From Kribbella albertanoniae (lineage in GTDB: Bacteria > Actinomycetota > Actinomycetes > Propionibacteriales > Kribbellaceae), in NCBI RefSeq assembly GCF_004348455.1, contig NZ_SMKA01000001.1, positions 124,001 to 188,000 on the forward strand: a stretch of 64,000 nt of DNA, read 5' to 3'. Under the pieces are notes generated by a model. The model was given only the letters and a program-made list of their open reading frames with translations, was not told the origin of the DNA and did no database searches. Below are positions 34,948 through 43,313 of this stretch, piece after piece. Position 1 is the first letter of the stretch. Each line of letters starts with the position of its first letter. The translations under genes were made by a program, and so were the position numbers.

Positions 34948-36714
34948 CTACCTCATCGCGGAGACCACGATGTGGCCGTCTGAGATAAGCATCGTTTTGT
35001 GATCGCTGGCCAGCTCGCCCTTGACGTCGACGCTGAGCCGGCGCTCGGCGGGGTGCTCGTTGACGAAGCGCGCTACTTCCGTGCTGACCTCGTCGGTGAG
35101 CTTCGCGACCGCCGTTCGAGCGCCGCCGGCATCGGAGTCGGAGTCGCCCTTGTCGTCGACCAGATACTGCAGGACTCGCTCGGACATGACGACCTGTGCG
35201 TTGTGCTTGACCCGGACCTCCTCAACCAGGTTCCACAGCTTGTTCTTCACGATCTTTCGTTGTGTCTCCAGCGAGAGCGGCTGGAACGGAACGATCGCGT
35301 CGATGCGGCCCAGGAGCTCGGGCGGAAAGCGATCGGCGCCAGCGGTGGTCGAGATCGACCGCCGGATCAGCTTGTCGTACTCACTGAGCTTCTTGCCCGA
35401 GCCGGTGTCGTCCGGCTCGTACTGCGCGATGGTCGAGAAGATCTCGTTGCCCACGTTCGTGGTGAGCACGATGTAGGTGTTGAGGAACGACACCTCGCGG
35501 TTGTTGTCGTCGGACAGCCGGCCGTCGTCGAGTACCTGGAGCAGGACGCGCGTGACCATCGGCGAGGCCTTCTCGATCTCATCGAACAGCAGCACGGCGT
35601 GGGACAGGTCCCAGACCCGCTTGGTGAGCTCGGAGCGGAACATCCCGAAAGAGTCGTCCGAGGCGAACTCGGTCATGTCGAACCGGATCAGGTGACGCTG
35701 ATCGTCGCCGAACAGCAGCCCGGCCAGCTGTTTGGTCAGTTCGGTCTTGCCGACACCGGTGCTCCCGGCAAACAACATGGATGCCATGGGCCGTGATGGA
35801 TCGTTCAGATCCGCAACGCACAGCTGCAGCCGCCGTGCAACGACCGACGTGGCAAGGTCTTGGCTGTACACCTTCTCGTCGAGTTGCTGCTTGATCATGG
35901 TGCCGTCGACCCTGAATGCGACGTTGACGTTCAGCGACTCCATCAGTACGTCCGAGAGCAGGCGCTTGTCGATAGCCCGGTTCGTGTGCCGATGCCAGCC
36001 CACCATTGAATCGAGCACCAGGATCGACTTACGCGGCTGCGAACTCGCCGGCATGTATCGCTGCGTGTACTCGTAGATCAGCCGGAAGAGATGGTCGCCG
36101 TGGAACTGATCGGCCACTCCGTAGCGCTCGGCCATGCCTTCGAGAATCTTCACCGTTGTCGCCTCGTCCGGTGGAGCGAGATTGATGCGCTGCAGCCGCT
36201 CCACGAGGGGCTGGTTCGGCGCAATGTGGCGGTGGAACTCCTCGTACGTCGTGGCAGCGATCACCCGAATTCCTCGGGCCCCCGAAGCGGCGAGCACAGG
36301 CTTGATCGCCTCGACCGCCGCATCCGACAACTGCACGATCTGATGGAACTCGTCGATGAACAGGACCAGCTCACGGCTCTCGTCGCGGGCAAAACGTTCG
36401 GCCTCGTCGAAGAAGCCCTTGAGCGTCGAGGCCATGCGGTCGGAGTCGCCGGCCTCGGAGATCATTCGCGCCGGGTCGACTTCGAGGTAGAGCCGCTGTG
36501 TGTCGATCTGACTGACGCCCTGGACGAGCACGGTCTTTCCGGAGCCAGCAGGAGCCAGCAGCAGAGCGTTGCACAGTTCGGCGCGCCTCATTGCCGCCAG
36601 CAACTGTGTCATCTCGTACCCGCGGCCCACGATCTCGCGCTCCGGCGGCTTCATAGGGCTGGACAGGCGGGCAAGCAGTGCGTAGCCCTCGCTCAGCCGG
36701 GAACCGTCGAACAT
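34948..36714 (-). CDS. second ClpA/ClpB-like double AAA+ ATPase, 588 aa
   Basis: Two AAA+ modules in the class I Clp order. D1: Walker A APAGSGKT (54-61), Walker B LVLFIDEFH (D121, E122), then VIAATTYEEF and VERLQRI. D2: Walker A GSTGVGKT (317-324), then FDMTEFAS and VLLFDEIEKA (D378, E379), then VLLQVLDDGRLSD and a sensor-1 TTN. It has no N-domain, no middle coiled coil and no IGL/F ClpP-docking loop that I can see. It is clearly related to, but distinct from, the Clp-like protein at 7556-9487. It lies in operon C after a small unknown gene. GGAGGAAG precedes the ATG. A role in unfolding relaxase or channel proteins is possible. Confidence 0.88.
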   Translation of the reverse strand: MFDGSRLSEGYALLARLSSPMKPPEREIVGRGYEMTQLLAAMRRAELCNALLLAPAGSGKTVLVQGVSQIDTQRLYLEVDPARMISEAGDSDRMASTLKGFFDEAERFARDESRELVLFIDEFHQIVQLSDAAVEAIKPVLAASGARGIRVIAATTYEEFHRHIAPNQPLVERLQRINLAPPDEATTVKILEGMAERYGVADQFHGDHLFRLIYEYTQRYMPASSQPRKSILVLDSMVGWHRHTNRAIDKRLLSDVLMESLNVNVAFRVDGTMIKQQLDEKVYSQDLATSVVARRLQLCVADLNDPSRPMASMLFAGSTGVGKTELTKQLAGLLFGDDQRHLIRFDMTEFASDDSFGMFRSELTKRVWDLSHAVLLFDEIEKASPMVTRVLLQVLDDGRLSDDNNREVSFLNTYIVLTTNVGNEIFSTIAQYEPDDTGSGKKLSEYDKLIRRSISTTAGADRFPPELLGRIDAIVPFQPLSLETQRKIVKNKLWNLVEEVRVKHNAQVVMSERVLQYLVDDKGDSDSDAGGARTAVAKLTDEVSTEVARFVNEHPAERRLSVDVKGELASDHKTMLISDGHIVVSAMR

Positions 36715-36742
36715 GGCCTGCTTCCTCCGCTGCAGTCATGAC

Positions 36743-36784
36743 ACGGTCCTCGCACCACCTTGGTCGAGGCGCTGCGAGGACCGT
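36743..36784 (-). terminator. 12-bp perfect hairpin between two genes of operon C
   Basis: ACGGTCCTCGCA (36743-36754) pairs perfectly with TGCGAGGACCGT (36773-36784) across 18 bases. It follows the stop of the 193-aa gene and precedes the Clp-like gene by 29 bases. There is no T tract, so it may attenuate transcription rather than terminate it. Confidence 0.5.
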
Positions 36785-36831
36785 ATGAACCCACCCCGGC
36801 TACCGGGGCCTGATGGTTGATCTGATCCCGA

Positions 36832-37413
36832 TCAGCCCACCGCGAGCTCCTCGCCTCTCGCCGGCGTCGCGGCGTCCTCGAACAGCGGCACGTCACCGTG
36901 CTCCGCAGCGGCCTGCGCCTCGGCGACCGGCGTCCCAGCCTCCTGCTCAGCCGAGGTGCCTGCGGCCTTCCTGGCCGCCTTCATGGATGCGAACTGGCCG
37001 TCCATCGTCTTGTCGTCGATCTTGAAGTCCGACCGGGTGAGCGACTTCGAGTTGAGAACGAGCCCGCCGCCCTTGGTCGACGGCATCACGTTCGCCTTGA
37101 CCGCGTAGACGCGGCCGATCTCCTGGCCGTCCTTGTTCATGATCGGCTCCGAGTTGGGGCCAGCCGCGTCGACGATCTCGACGAACTGCCCCTTCGAATA
37201 CGGCGCGCCGTTGTTGAACCGGCTCTTGCCGTCCTCGTCCTTCACTGGCGCGGAGACCAGGTGCAGGTTCGTCTGCTCCGGTCCGCGCGGGTCGCGGTGA
37301 TCCACCATGACGTCGATGAAACGCGTCTTCCCGTCCTTCGTCGCGCTGTTGTTGTACGTCTTGGCCAGCAGGTTGACGCCGGTCATCGCGCCCTTGCCCT
37401 TGAGCAGTGCCAT
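36832..37413 (-). CDS. hypothetical protein with beta-rich core, 193 aa
   Basis: Not recognised. Start ATG 37413 with CAGGGAGAAG upstream; the frame stays open to 37509. Residues 1-140 look like a compact beta domain (NLLAKTYNNS, RFIDVMVDHRD, LHLVSAPVKDEDG, GRVYAVKANVMPS). The C-terminal 50 residues are Ala/Glu-rich and flexible. This layout, a beta-barrel-like body and an acidic tail, is seen in ssDNA-binding proteins, and a similar layout occurs in the 308-aa protein at 2433. I cannot show homology between them. It heads operon C. Confidence 0.7.
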   Translation of the reverse strand: MALLKGKGAMTGVNLLAKTYNNSATKDGKTRFIDVMVDHRDPRGPEQTNLHLVSAPVKDEDGKSRFNNGAPYSKGQFVEIVDAAGPNSEPIMNKDGQEIGRVYAVKANVMPSTKGGGLVLNSKSLTRSDFKIDDKTMDGQFASMKAARKAAGTSAEQEAGTPVAEAQAAAEHGDVPLFEDAATPARGEELAVG

Positions 37414-37514
37414 GATCTCTTCTCCCTGTTTCTGCCCGGCTCGACCACGAGTCGGTCTGGATCGGCAACATCCGCTGCGGGTACGAGACCCTGCCCGCGA
37501 ATCGTCCACAGATT

Positions 37515-37528
37515 ACTATCTAGATAGT
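37515..37528 (-). promoter_or_regulatory. 14-bp perfect palindrome upstream of operon C
   Basis: ACTATCTAGATAGT is a perfect palindrome, 102 bases before the first start codon of operon C and 24 bases downstream of copy C of the AT-rich motif. It is a candidate operator. Confidence 0.5.
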
Positions 37529-37551
37529 CATTAATGCAAGCATGGAAGAGT

Positions 37552-37576
37552 ATCTAATGATCATCTAATAGGTGAT
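37552..37576 (-). promoter_or_regulatory. AT-rich operon-head motif, copy C
   Basis: In the gene-sense direction it reads CCTATTAGATGATCATTAGA. The distance to the ATG at 37413 is 139 bases, longer than for copies A, B and D. It lies just after the relaxase stop codon. Confidence 0.7.
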
Positions 37577-37594
37577 GTCGCTGGCCCGACCTGC

Positions 37595-39826
37595 CTAGGT
37601 GTCGCGGTTCGCCTCGGATTCGTGGGGATCTGGGGAGTCGGGACCTGAACGGCCGGCCTCGAGGACGACCCGATCGATCTGGTGTTGGAGACGAATGACG
37701 AGGGCGGCGTCGAGTGCCGAGGTCGTCCGGCGGTGGGTGAGGTCCTGCTGGGTGCGCAGCTGCGCGAACCGGCTCGGGAGGATGCTCTGGCCGGCAGAGT
37801 CCATAGACCGTGCCAGTTGTGCGGCGAGCTCGGTCATGGCCGCGACGTCGTCGACCGGGAGGTCCCTGATCGCCGGTGCCTGCCCAGAGTCGTCCAGGTA
37901 GGCCATCGCCGCGATCAGGAGCCGCCGCCGCTGTGCGGCCGTGGTGGTGAATCCTGTCCGGGCCTGGGCGCCGATCGTGACGTCGGAGAAGAAGTCGTAG
38001 CCGAGGTGGTGCAGGTCGAGCGACCTGACTTCGTCGAAGTCGTAGTCCGCGCCTCGGGTGATCTCTACCCCGGTGGGCCCGTCGGCGGCGTTCAGGGTGA
38101 CCAAGACCAGCCCTGATCCGTACAGCGAGGCCCGCAGCCCGTCCAGACGCTCGTCGTACGACCGCTGCATCGTCAAGATCCGGTGGTCGAGGACGGTGCG
38201 GCCCGCGGTGCCCTCGGTGAGCAGACGCCCTCCGGGCTGTCCGTAGATTTCGCGGCCCAGTCGCTCTGCTTCTTGAGCGTCCCTCATCCGCTGTAGCGAG
38301 GCATCTCTGCGCAGGCTCATCAGTGACAGGAGCCGTTGACCGTAGTCCGAGACTTGCCTGTGCTGCTCGTACCACGCGCTGGTGTCGCCGACGAACGGCA
38401 GGAAGTGCCGATACTTGGCGGTGAGCTTGCGGTGATATTCCTGCTCGAAGCGGTAGAAGTCGTACAGCGGGCGCGATTCCTCGGCCGCGACGCCGGCCGC
38501 CTGGGCCTTCTCCCATTGCCGGGCCAGATCCCGATAGGCCAAGACGCGCTCTCGGTGGTGTTCAAGCCGGGAGTTGTAGCTGCGCAGCCGGAAGGCGAAC
38601 GAGACGAGGTCGGTCTCCTCGGGACCGCTGTCAGGGGTGCGGTCGTGAGCCAGTGCGGTCAGCTGCTCGTAGTCCAGGCCCATGATGTCGAGCATGGGCG
38701 TGCGGATGCGCAGCTGATCGGCAGGAAGCGAGCGCACCAGTTGGTAGACGCCGTTGACCGCCTGCTCGAGGATCTGCGCGCGTCCGCGGCTCACCAGTTG
38801 TTGCCACTCACGTGTTGTGAGCGATTCGCTCGCGCGGCGCTGGTTGGCGTAGTCGACGGTCCTTTCCATGGCTTGCGGCAGTGGGGAGCCGGGGCGCTCG
38901 AGCTGCTCGGTGACGAGCTCGGTGGCCAACTGGTTCGCCTTACGCATGCGGCGGTCGTTGCTGCCGGCACGCCAGAGCCGGTGGTCTTCTGGGAGGCACG
39001 CGATGAGGAACTGGGGGAGTGCGTCGTCGCGCATGCGTTCGTGTGCCCAGCGCTTGATGAAGGTAGTGACGTTGCGCCGCTCGTAGCCAACGGCGCTGGA
39101 CAGGTGCGCCATCGTCTGTTTCTCGTCGAGCCAGGCGTCAACGCCGCGGCGGAGCCTGGATTTGTGCCGGTCCAGAAGCTTGCCCCGCTGAGTTCCGGAC
39201 GGTGTGACCGTGCCGGTCCCGGCGTCGACCATGGCCAGATGGCAGTGCACGTGCTCGGTGTCGACCTGGATGACCCCGACGTAGCGCAGATCGTCGAAGC
39301 CGCTGTTGCCTGAGCTCATCCGTTCCAGCCCGTGCATGATCGCCAGACGCAGCTTCATCTGGTCGATGTGACCGCGGTAGTCCCCTCGTGCCTGGCAGTG
39401 GAAGTCCTGATCGACGATGCCGTGCTTTTTCAGGTAGGCCTCATCGAACGACAGGACCGTCTTGAGTACCGTGCGGCCGGCCTCGAAGTGGTGCTGGATG
39501 TCTCTACTGGCCGCGCGTAACTGTTCGTCGGACAAGGACACCGAGCTGTAGCCGAAGGCGACGCCGCCGGCGCCCTGCGCCTGGCGCATGTCGTTCTTGG
39601 CCGCTTCGCGCGATATGGCGTGGTCGACGGCTGATGCCCGGGCCATGTAGCGGACGATGAAGTCGTCGGTGCGCAGCCGCTGTACCGGTGCCAGCGACTC
39701 GGTCGCCTGCTCCCGCGCCATGTAGCGCTCGACGTAGCTGCCCGGCGTCGCACCCCGTGACCCCGAGCCGTCCGGATTCTTGATCGAGAACTCGTTGACG
39801 ATCACTACGTCCTGCTTCAGGCCCAT
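37595..39826 (-). CDS. conjugative relaxase (HUH-type), 743 aa
   Basis: The enzyme that would nick the origin of transfer and lead the strand into the recipient. I start at the ATG 39826 because AGGGGG stands six bases upstream; the frame reaches 39859. The key evidence is DTEHVHCHLAMVD (about 189-201), a hydrophobic strand ending in the histidine cluster H192, H194, H196 that binds the divalent metal in HUH relaxases. Several tyrosines near the N-terminus (Y31, Y35, Y60) could be the nucleophile. The remaining 500 residues are helical, basic and unassigned; no fused helicase or primase domain is visible. It is the last gene of operon D. I expect the origin of transfer nearby but cannot point to it. 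Confidence 0.8.
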   Translation of the reverse strand: MGLKQDVVIVNEFSIKNPDGSGSRGATPGSYVERYMAREQATESLAPVQRLRTDDFIVRYMARASAVDHAISREAAKNDMRQAQGAGGVAFGYSSVSLSDEQLRAASRDIQHHFEAGRTVLKTVLSFDEAYLKKHGIVDQDFHCQARGDYRGHIDQMKLRLAIMHGLERMSSGNSGFDDLRYVGVIQVDTEHVHCHLAMVDAGTGTVTPSGTQRGKLLDRHKSRLRRGVDAWLDEKQTMAHLSSAVGYERRNVTTFIKRWAHERMRDDALPQFLIACLPEDHRLWRAGSNDRRMRKANQLATELVTEQLERPGSPLPQAMERTVDYANQRRASESLTTREWQQLVSRGRAQILEQAVNGVYQLVRSLPADQLRIRTPMLDIMGLDYEQLTALAHDRTPDSGPEETDLVSFAFRLRSYNSRLEHHRERVLAYRDLARQWEKAQAAGVAAEESRPLYDFYRFEQEYHRKLTAKYRHFLPFVGDTSAWYEQHRQVSDYGQRLLSLMSLRRDASLQRMRDAQEAERLGREIYGQPGGRLLTEGTAGRTVLDHRILTMQRSYDERLDGLRASLYGSGLVLVTLNAADGPTGVEITRGADYDFDEVRSLDLHHLGYDFFSDVTIGAQARTGFTTTAAQRRRLLIAAMAYLDDSGQAPAIRDLPVDDVAAMTELAAQLARSMDSAGQSILPSRFAQLRTQQDLTHRRTTSALDAALVIRLQHQIDRVVLEAGRSGPDSPDPHESEANRDT

Positions 39827-39909
39827 GCCCGTCCCCCTGGTGATCTTGGCGGCCGCCATCGCGGCGACAAGGTCCTCGCCATCCGCCGCGCCGTCGTACC
39901 GGCCCGATG

Positions 39910-40968
39910 TCAGACCTGGTGGTCCGGGACCGACCCTGCTTCGCCGGCATCAAGGTCAGCAGCACGCAGCCTCACTTGGCGCCTCAGTTCGTCGAGACGA
40001 GTCATGTCGGCGGGCGGCTCGGTGTGGAAGGGCTCGACAGGCAGTTCCTCGGCTGTCTCGCCGTCCAGGTCGACAGATGCAACCGGCTCCGGTCCCTCGT
40101 CGATGGCGGCCTCGGCGCTGGTCTCCTCGAGAGAGCCGGCGACCCTGGAGCGGTAGACGTTCTCGGGGGTGCCTGCTTCTTCCTCGCGCTCCAGGCGAAG
40201 CTGCGCCTGCTCGGCGTCCAGGGAGGCAGCGACCGCCTGCATCCGCGTCGCGAGTGGGCTCTCGGCGTCGTTTTCTGCTCCGGGTCGCGCCAGGGTCGTG
40301 CGGGTGTGTGCTTGCCCGAAGTCGGCGTCGTCGAACAGCGGCGTGAATGCGTCGGAGCGAGCGCTCACGCCAGTCTGGTTGACCACGTGCTGGTCGTGGC
40401 GCGGGCCGGCCGTCGTGCTGTGATCGGCGATGTACTCCGTGATGTCGTAGCCGGAGGACTCCAGATCGACGTCGAGGCTGCCGAGGCCGTGGACGCGGAC
40501 GAAGACCACGGGCACGTCCGGGGCGCTCTCGGGCGTTGTGACGAGCGTTGTGTCTCCGGCCGGAGCGAGCACGAGGGCATCGACGGTGGCGGGCAGCTCC
40601 CAGTCGATCCCGGTGACTTGCTCGGGGAGGGTGAATGCCGGGGAGAAGTAGCCCTTGAGGGCCAGTTGTACGAGTTGCTGGTCGTCGAACTCGTAGAACA
40701 CGTCGACCGGCTCGCTGCCGCCGATCGGGAACGTCACCTCGTCGACGCCGTACGGCAACTGCTGATGAGGACGCACCGAGCGCAGTTCGCCGTGCAGGTG
40801 GAGGTATGGCCGGTAGTTTCTGTCCGGGCCGTGGTGCTTCAGCTCCATGGATTCGACGAACACGGAAACCTCCGCGTCGATCTTCTCCGTCCGTGTGGTC
40901 TCGACGCCGCGCTCGCGCAGTACGCGGTGCGCCCACACGTCGTTCATGGCAAGTCCTGCGATCCTCAT
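39910..40968 (-). CDS. hypothetical protein of the transfer operon, 352 aa
   Basis: Not recognised. The ATG at 40968 follows AGGAG at eight bases. The N-terminal 200 residues look like a soluble beta-rich domain (VFVESMELKHHGPD, YLHLHGELRSV, VVFVRVHGLGSLDV). From about 200 onward the protein is acidic and probably disordered, with a helical stretch near 265-290. There is no membrane segment. It lies directly upstream of the relaxase, so a relaxase accessory role or a structural channel role are both possible. Confidence 0.7.
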   Translation of the reverse strand: MRIAGLAMNDVWAHRVLRERGVETTRTEKIDAEVSVFVESMELKHHGPDRNYRPYLHLHGELRSVRPHQQLPYGVDEVTFPIGGSEPVDVFYEFDDQQLVQLALKGYFSPAFTLPEQVTGIDWELPATVDALVLAPAGDTTLVTTPESAPDVPVVFVRVHGLGSLDVDLESSGYDITEYIADHSTTAGPRHDQHVVNQTGVSARSDAFTPLFDDADFGQAHTRTTLARPGAENDAESPLATRMQAVAASLDAEQAQLRLEREEEAGTPENVYRSRVAGSLEETSAEAAIDEGPEPVASVDLDGETAEELPVEPFHTEPPADMTRLDELRRQVRLRAADLDAGEAGSVPDHQV

Positions 40969-40987
40969 ATCAGAAGCTCCTGTCGGC

Positions 40988-41488
40988 TCATCTCCGGTTC
41001 CTGGCCGGCTTCTTGCGGGTGGCCCGTCCGTCGCGGTGAGCGGTCTCGGTGCCGGCGACCTTCTCGGGTCCGCTGCGCCGGGCGTGCTTGAGGCTGGCGA
41101 TCCGGCCGCTTCCGGCCCGCCACAGCCAGCGCATGAAAGCGATCTCTGCGACCGCGAGCGCGACGACGACGAACAGGAACGGCACGAGCCAGACTGCGAT
41201 CGTCGCGCTGGCAGTAGGACTGCCGAGCGACGTGCCGGACCGTTGATGCAGGTACGCCCCGATCAACGGAATGACACTCACAGCCGTGACCATGACGAGC
41301 ATGTAGTCGGCCAGGGCGGTGGCGAGCCGGATCACAGCCGTCCACACCAGTAACGGTGTGCCCGCCTTGACCCGGACAGTCACCGCGGCGAATGCCGCTC
41401 TCGTTGGGCTCTCCGGGCGTTCGGTCTTGCCCTCTTCTCGCTGCTCCGGCTGGGCAACCGCCTGCGCGGGCCTGGAGATCGTCGTCAT
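40988..41488 (-). CDS. membrane protein of the transfer operon, 166 aa
   Basis: Start ATG 41488 with GAAGGA upstream. The long frame upstream of it is a shadow. Two or three hydrophobic segments are visible: about 45-70 (LLVWTAVIRLATALADYMLVMV), continuing into VSVIPLIGAYL, and about 100-122 (IAVWLVPFLFVVVALAVAEIAF). The C-terminal 40 residues are strongly basic and would be cytoplasmic. Not assigned to a family. It is embedded in a run of one- and two-pass membrane proteins typical of secretion-channel operons. Confidence 0.7.
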   Translation of the reverse strand: MTTISRPAQAVAQPEQREEGKTERPESPTRAAFAAVTVRVKAGTPLLVWTAVIRLATALADYMLVMVTAVSVIPLIGAYLHQRSGTSLGSPTASATIAVWLVPFLFVVVALAVAEIAFMRWLWRAGSGRIASLKHARRSGPEKVAGTETAHRDGRATRKKPARNRR

Positions 41489-41589
41489 CTGTCTGATGTC
41501 CTTCGTCTGAGGTGGTGGTTGCCGGCTCGAGAGCCAACGGCGGCCGGCGCCAAGGGCCGCGAATTTGTCTGCGGTCAAGCTGAATAGGG

Positions 41590-42285
41590 TCATCGCGAGA
41601 AGCGGGTCGAGCCCCATGGAGCAATCCCGACCAGGTTCGAGACCGTCCCATCGGCGCTGACGGTGGCGTAGAGAAGGACCCGCCGAAGAGCGGTCGACTG
41701 CCGCGTCGCCCGCCCCTCTCCGTTCTGCGCCGCGCTGCTGACACCGACCTCGATGTCTGCGATGACCGCGTAGCGGTACCGGGTGGCTGCCACTTCGACC
41801 ACGTCGACGTCGAGGTTGCGGCTGACCGCTGAGGTCATGGCGATCGCGTCGATGTAGTAGCGCCGCTTCCGGCCGGCGTCCTCGTTGAATCTGGACGGCG
41901 GCAGGAAGGTCTGCAGGAAGGCGTCCTTCTCGGACAGACCGAAGCGGTCCTTCAGCGATTCCCGGGCGAGCTCGTAGGTCTCGCCGGAATCCCAGGTGAA
42001 GGCCATGGACAGCAGCTGGGCGAGGGTCGCGGTGTCTTTCCCGACCCGGGCCGCGCTGATGCCGATCCCTGCCAAGACGGTCTTCTCCGAGACCTCGGCT
42101 TCCTGCCGGGCCTCTTGTGAACTCGACGCCTCCAGCGACCTGACCTGCGACTCCTGAGCAGCGAGATGCCGCGACTGGTCCACCGCCTCGGCAGTAGCCA
42201 GGACGATCCCGGTGGCCACTACGGTCGCGAACGCCAGGATCCAACGGTTCCTCGCCCAGAACCCACTCTTGTCCGGCACCGTCAT
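41590..42285 (-). CDS. one-pass membrane protein, possible VirB8-like channel component, 231 aa
   Basis: The ATG at 42285 overlaps the upstream stop (ATGA). A short cytoplasmic N-terminus is followed by one membrane helix (about 14-34, WILAFATVVATGIVLATAEAV) and a soluble domain of 190 residues predicted outside, with a helix, FLPPSRFNED, and C-terminal strands (RYRYAVIADIEVGVSS, RRVLLYATVSADGTVSNLVG). That topology, N-in one-pass with an exposed alpha/beta domain, is like VirB8/TcpC NTF2-fold channel proteins. Similarity of layout is my only basis. It is paired with a second one-pass protein (42282-43313). Confidence 0.65.
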   Translation of the reverse strand: MTVPDKSGFWARNRWILAFATVVATGIVLATAEAVDQSRHLAAQESQVRSLEASSSQEARQEAEVSEKTVLAGIGISAARVGKDTATLAQLLSMAFTWDSGETYELARESLKDRFGLSEKDAFLQTFLPPSRFNEDAGRKRRYYIDAIAMTSAVSRNLDVDVVEVAATRYRYAVIADIEVGVSSAAQNGEGRATRQSTALRRVLLYATVSADGTVSNLVGIAPWGSTRFSR

Positions 42286-43313
42286 GGCTTCCGCACCGGC
42301 CCTTCTCCCAGCTCCGGCGCTCTGCCGGCCTTTGCGGCGTCCGTCTCGGGCTGGTGCTGCCGGCCCGCGGCCGTGACGACCAGCCCGAGTCCGCTGAACG
42401 TCCGCCTCGAGCCGTCGTAGGTAGCGCTGGCCCAGGCGAGCACCGTGGTCTTGCTGTCCCTGCACACCCAGACCACCCGCGCCCTGGTCGGCGCGTCGAG
42501 CGTCGGCATCACTGACTCCACCCTCCAGCCGTACGACTTCGGATCCGCCGCCTTCAGCCCGTCGTAGCGGACATACCAGGCAAAGCGCGGGTCCATCTCG
42601 TCCCTGCCGAAGTAGGGCGTCGTCGTAAAGGCGTAGGCCAGCCGTTCGTCGGCGACGAAGGACTTCGGATCCCAGAACGGGGCCAGGACCCGGCGATGCT
42701 CGACGGTCTTCAGGACGGCTTCGTTCGGTGCACCGTTGCCGGCACCGGGAGCGTTGTTCACCGCATGGAAGAGCCCGGTGTACTCCTGCTGCTTGTCCGC
42801 CACTGCTTTTGCAGCCGCCGCGGCCCGTGCGTTGAGCACCGCGAGCGCCTTGCTGTCGACCTGTGCCGCCGTCGGGGTGGGGGCGCCGTCCGGAGTCACC
42901 GCGGAGGAAGTTTGAAGCGCGCTGATCCGGAGTGTGTTTGCCGCGCTCTGCTGGTCGTAGATGCGGTTTCCGACCGCGCTGAGGACGGCAGTAGCGGCCA
43001 GTGCGAGCCCCAGCACGATCGCGAGGCGTTGTCTCGGGCTGTGCCTGGGGCTGCTGGGCGAGTGGGCTCCGGAAAGTCTGCCCGGGTGAGTGCGCCGTGC
43101 GGCCGCCCAGTTGTTGAAGCGGACCTCGAGATCGGGCCCCGTGACGTTGCTGCGCTCGCGGCGTCGCCGTTCGGTCAGGTTCTTCTCGTCAGCATCCGTT
43201 GCCTCCGGAACTGGGCCGGTCGTCTGGTCGGTCATCTGTTCGTCTTCCGGGTCGTTCGAGGGGTCGCTGAGTGGGCTTGTCCTCGGAGCAGAGAGCGGGT
43301 CGCTGGCGGTCAT
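42282..43313 (-). CDS. one-pass membrane protein of the transfer operon, 343 aa
   Basis: Start and stop both overlap neighbours as ATGA, so three genes are translationally coupled. The N-terminal 95 residues are cytoplasmic, charged and probably disordered. One membrane helix follows at about 96-115 (LAIVLGLALAATAVLSAVG), then a soluble exterior domain of 225 residues (YGRDEMDPRFAWYVRYDG is not literal; the visible parts are MDPRFAWYVRYDG, ARVVWVCRDSKTTVLAW and FSGLGLVVTA). This is the same layout as the 231-aa protein downstream, so both could be VirB8/TcpC-type channel proteins. Confidence 0.65.
   Translation of the reverse strand: MTASDPLSAPRTSPLSDPSNDPEDEQMTDQTTGPVPEATDADEKNLTERRRRERSNVTGPDLEVRFNNWAAARRTHPGRLSGAHSPSSPRHSPRQRLAIVLGLALAATAVLSAVGNRIYDQQSAANTLRISALQTSSAVTPDGAPTPTAAQVDSKALAVLNARAAAAAKAVADKQQEYTGLFHAVNNAPGAGNGAPNEAVLKTVEHRRVLAPFWDPKSFVADERLAYAFTTTPYFGRDEMDPRFAWYVRYDGLKAADPKSYGWRVESVMPTLDAPTRARVVWVCRDSKTTVLAWASATYDGSRRTFSGLGLVVTAAGRQHQPETDAAKAGRAPELGEGPVRKP

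Noticed and set aside
34948-36714. VirB4-type channel ATPase in the right arm
   Set aside because: The only large ATPase besides the coupling protein has Clp D1/D2 signatures, not VirB4 motifs.
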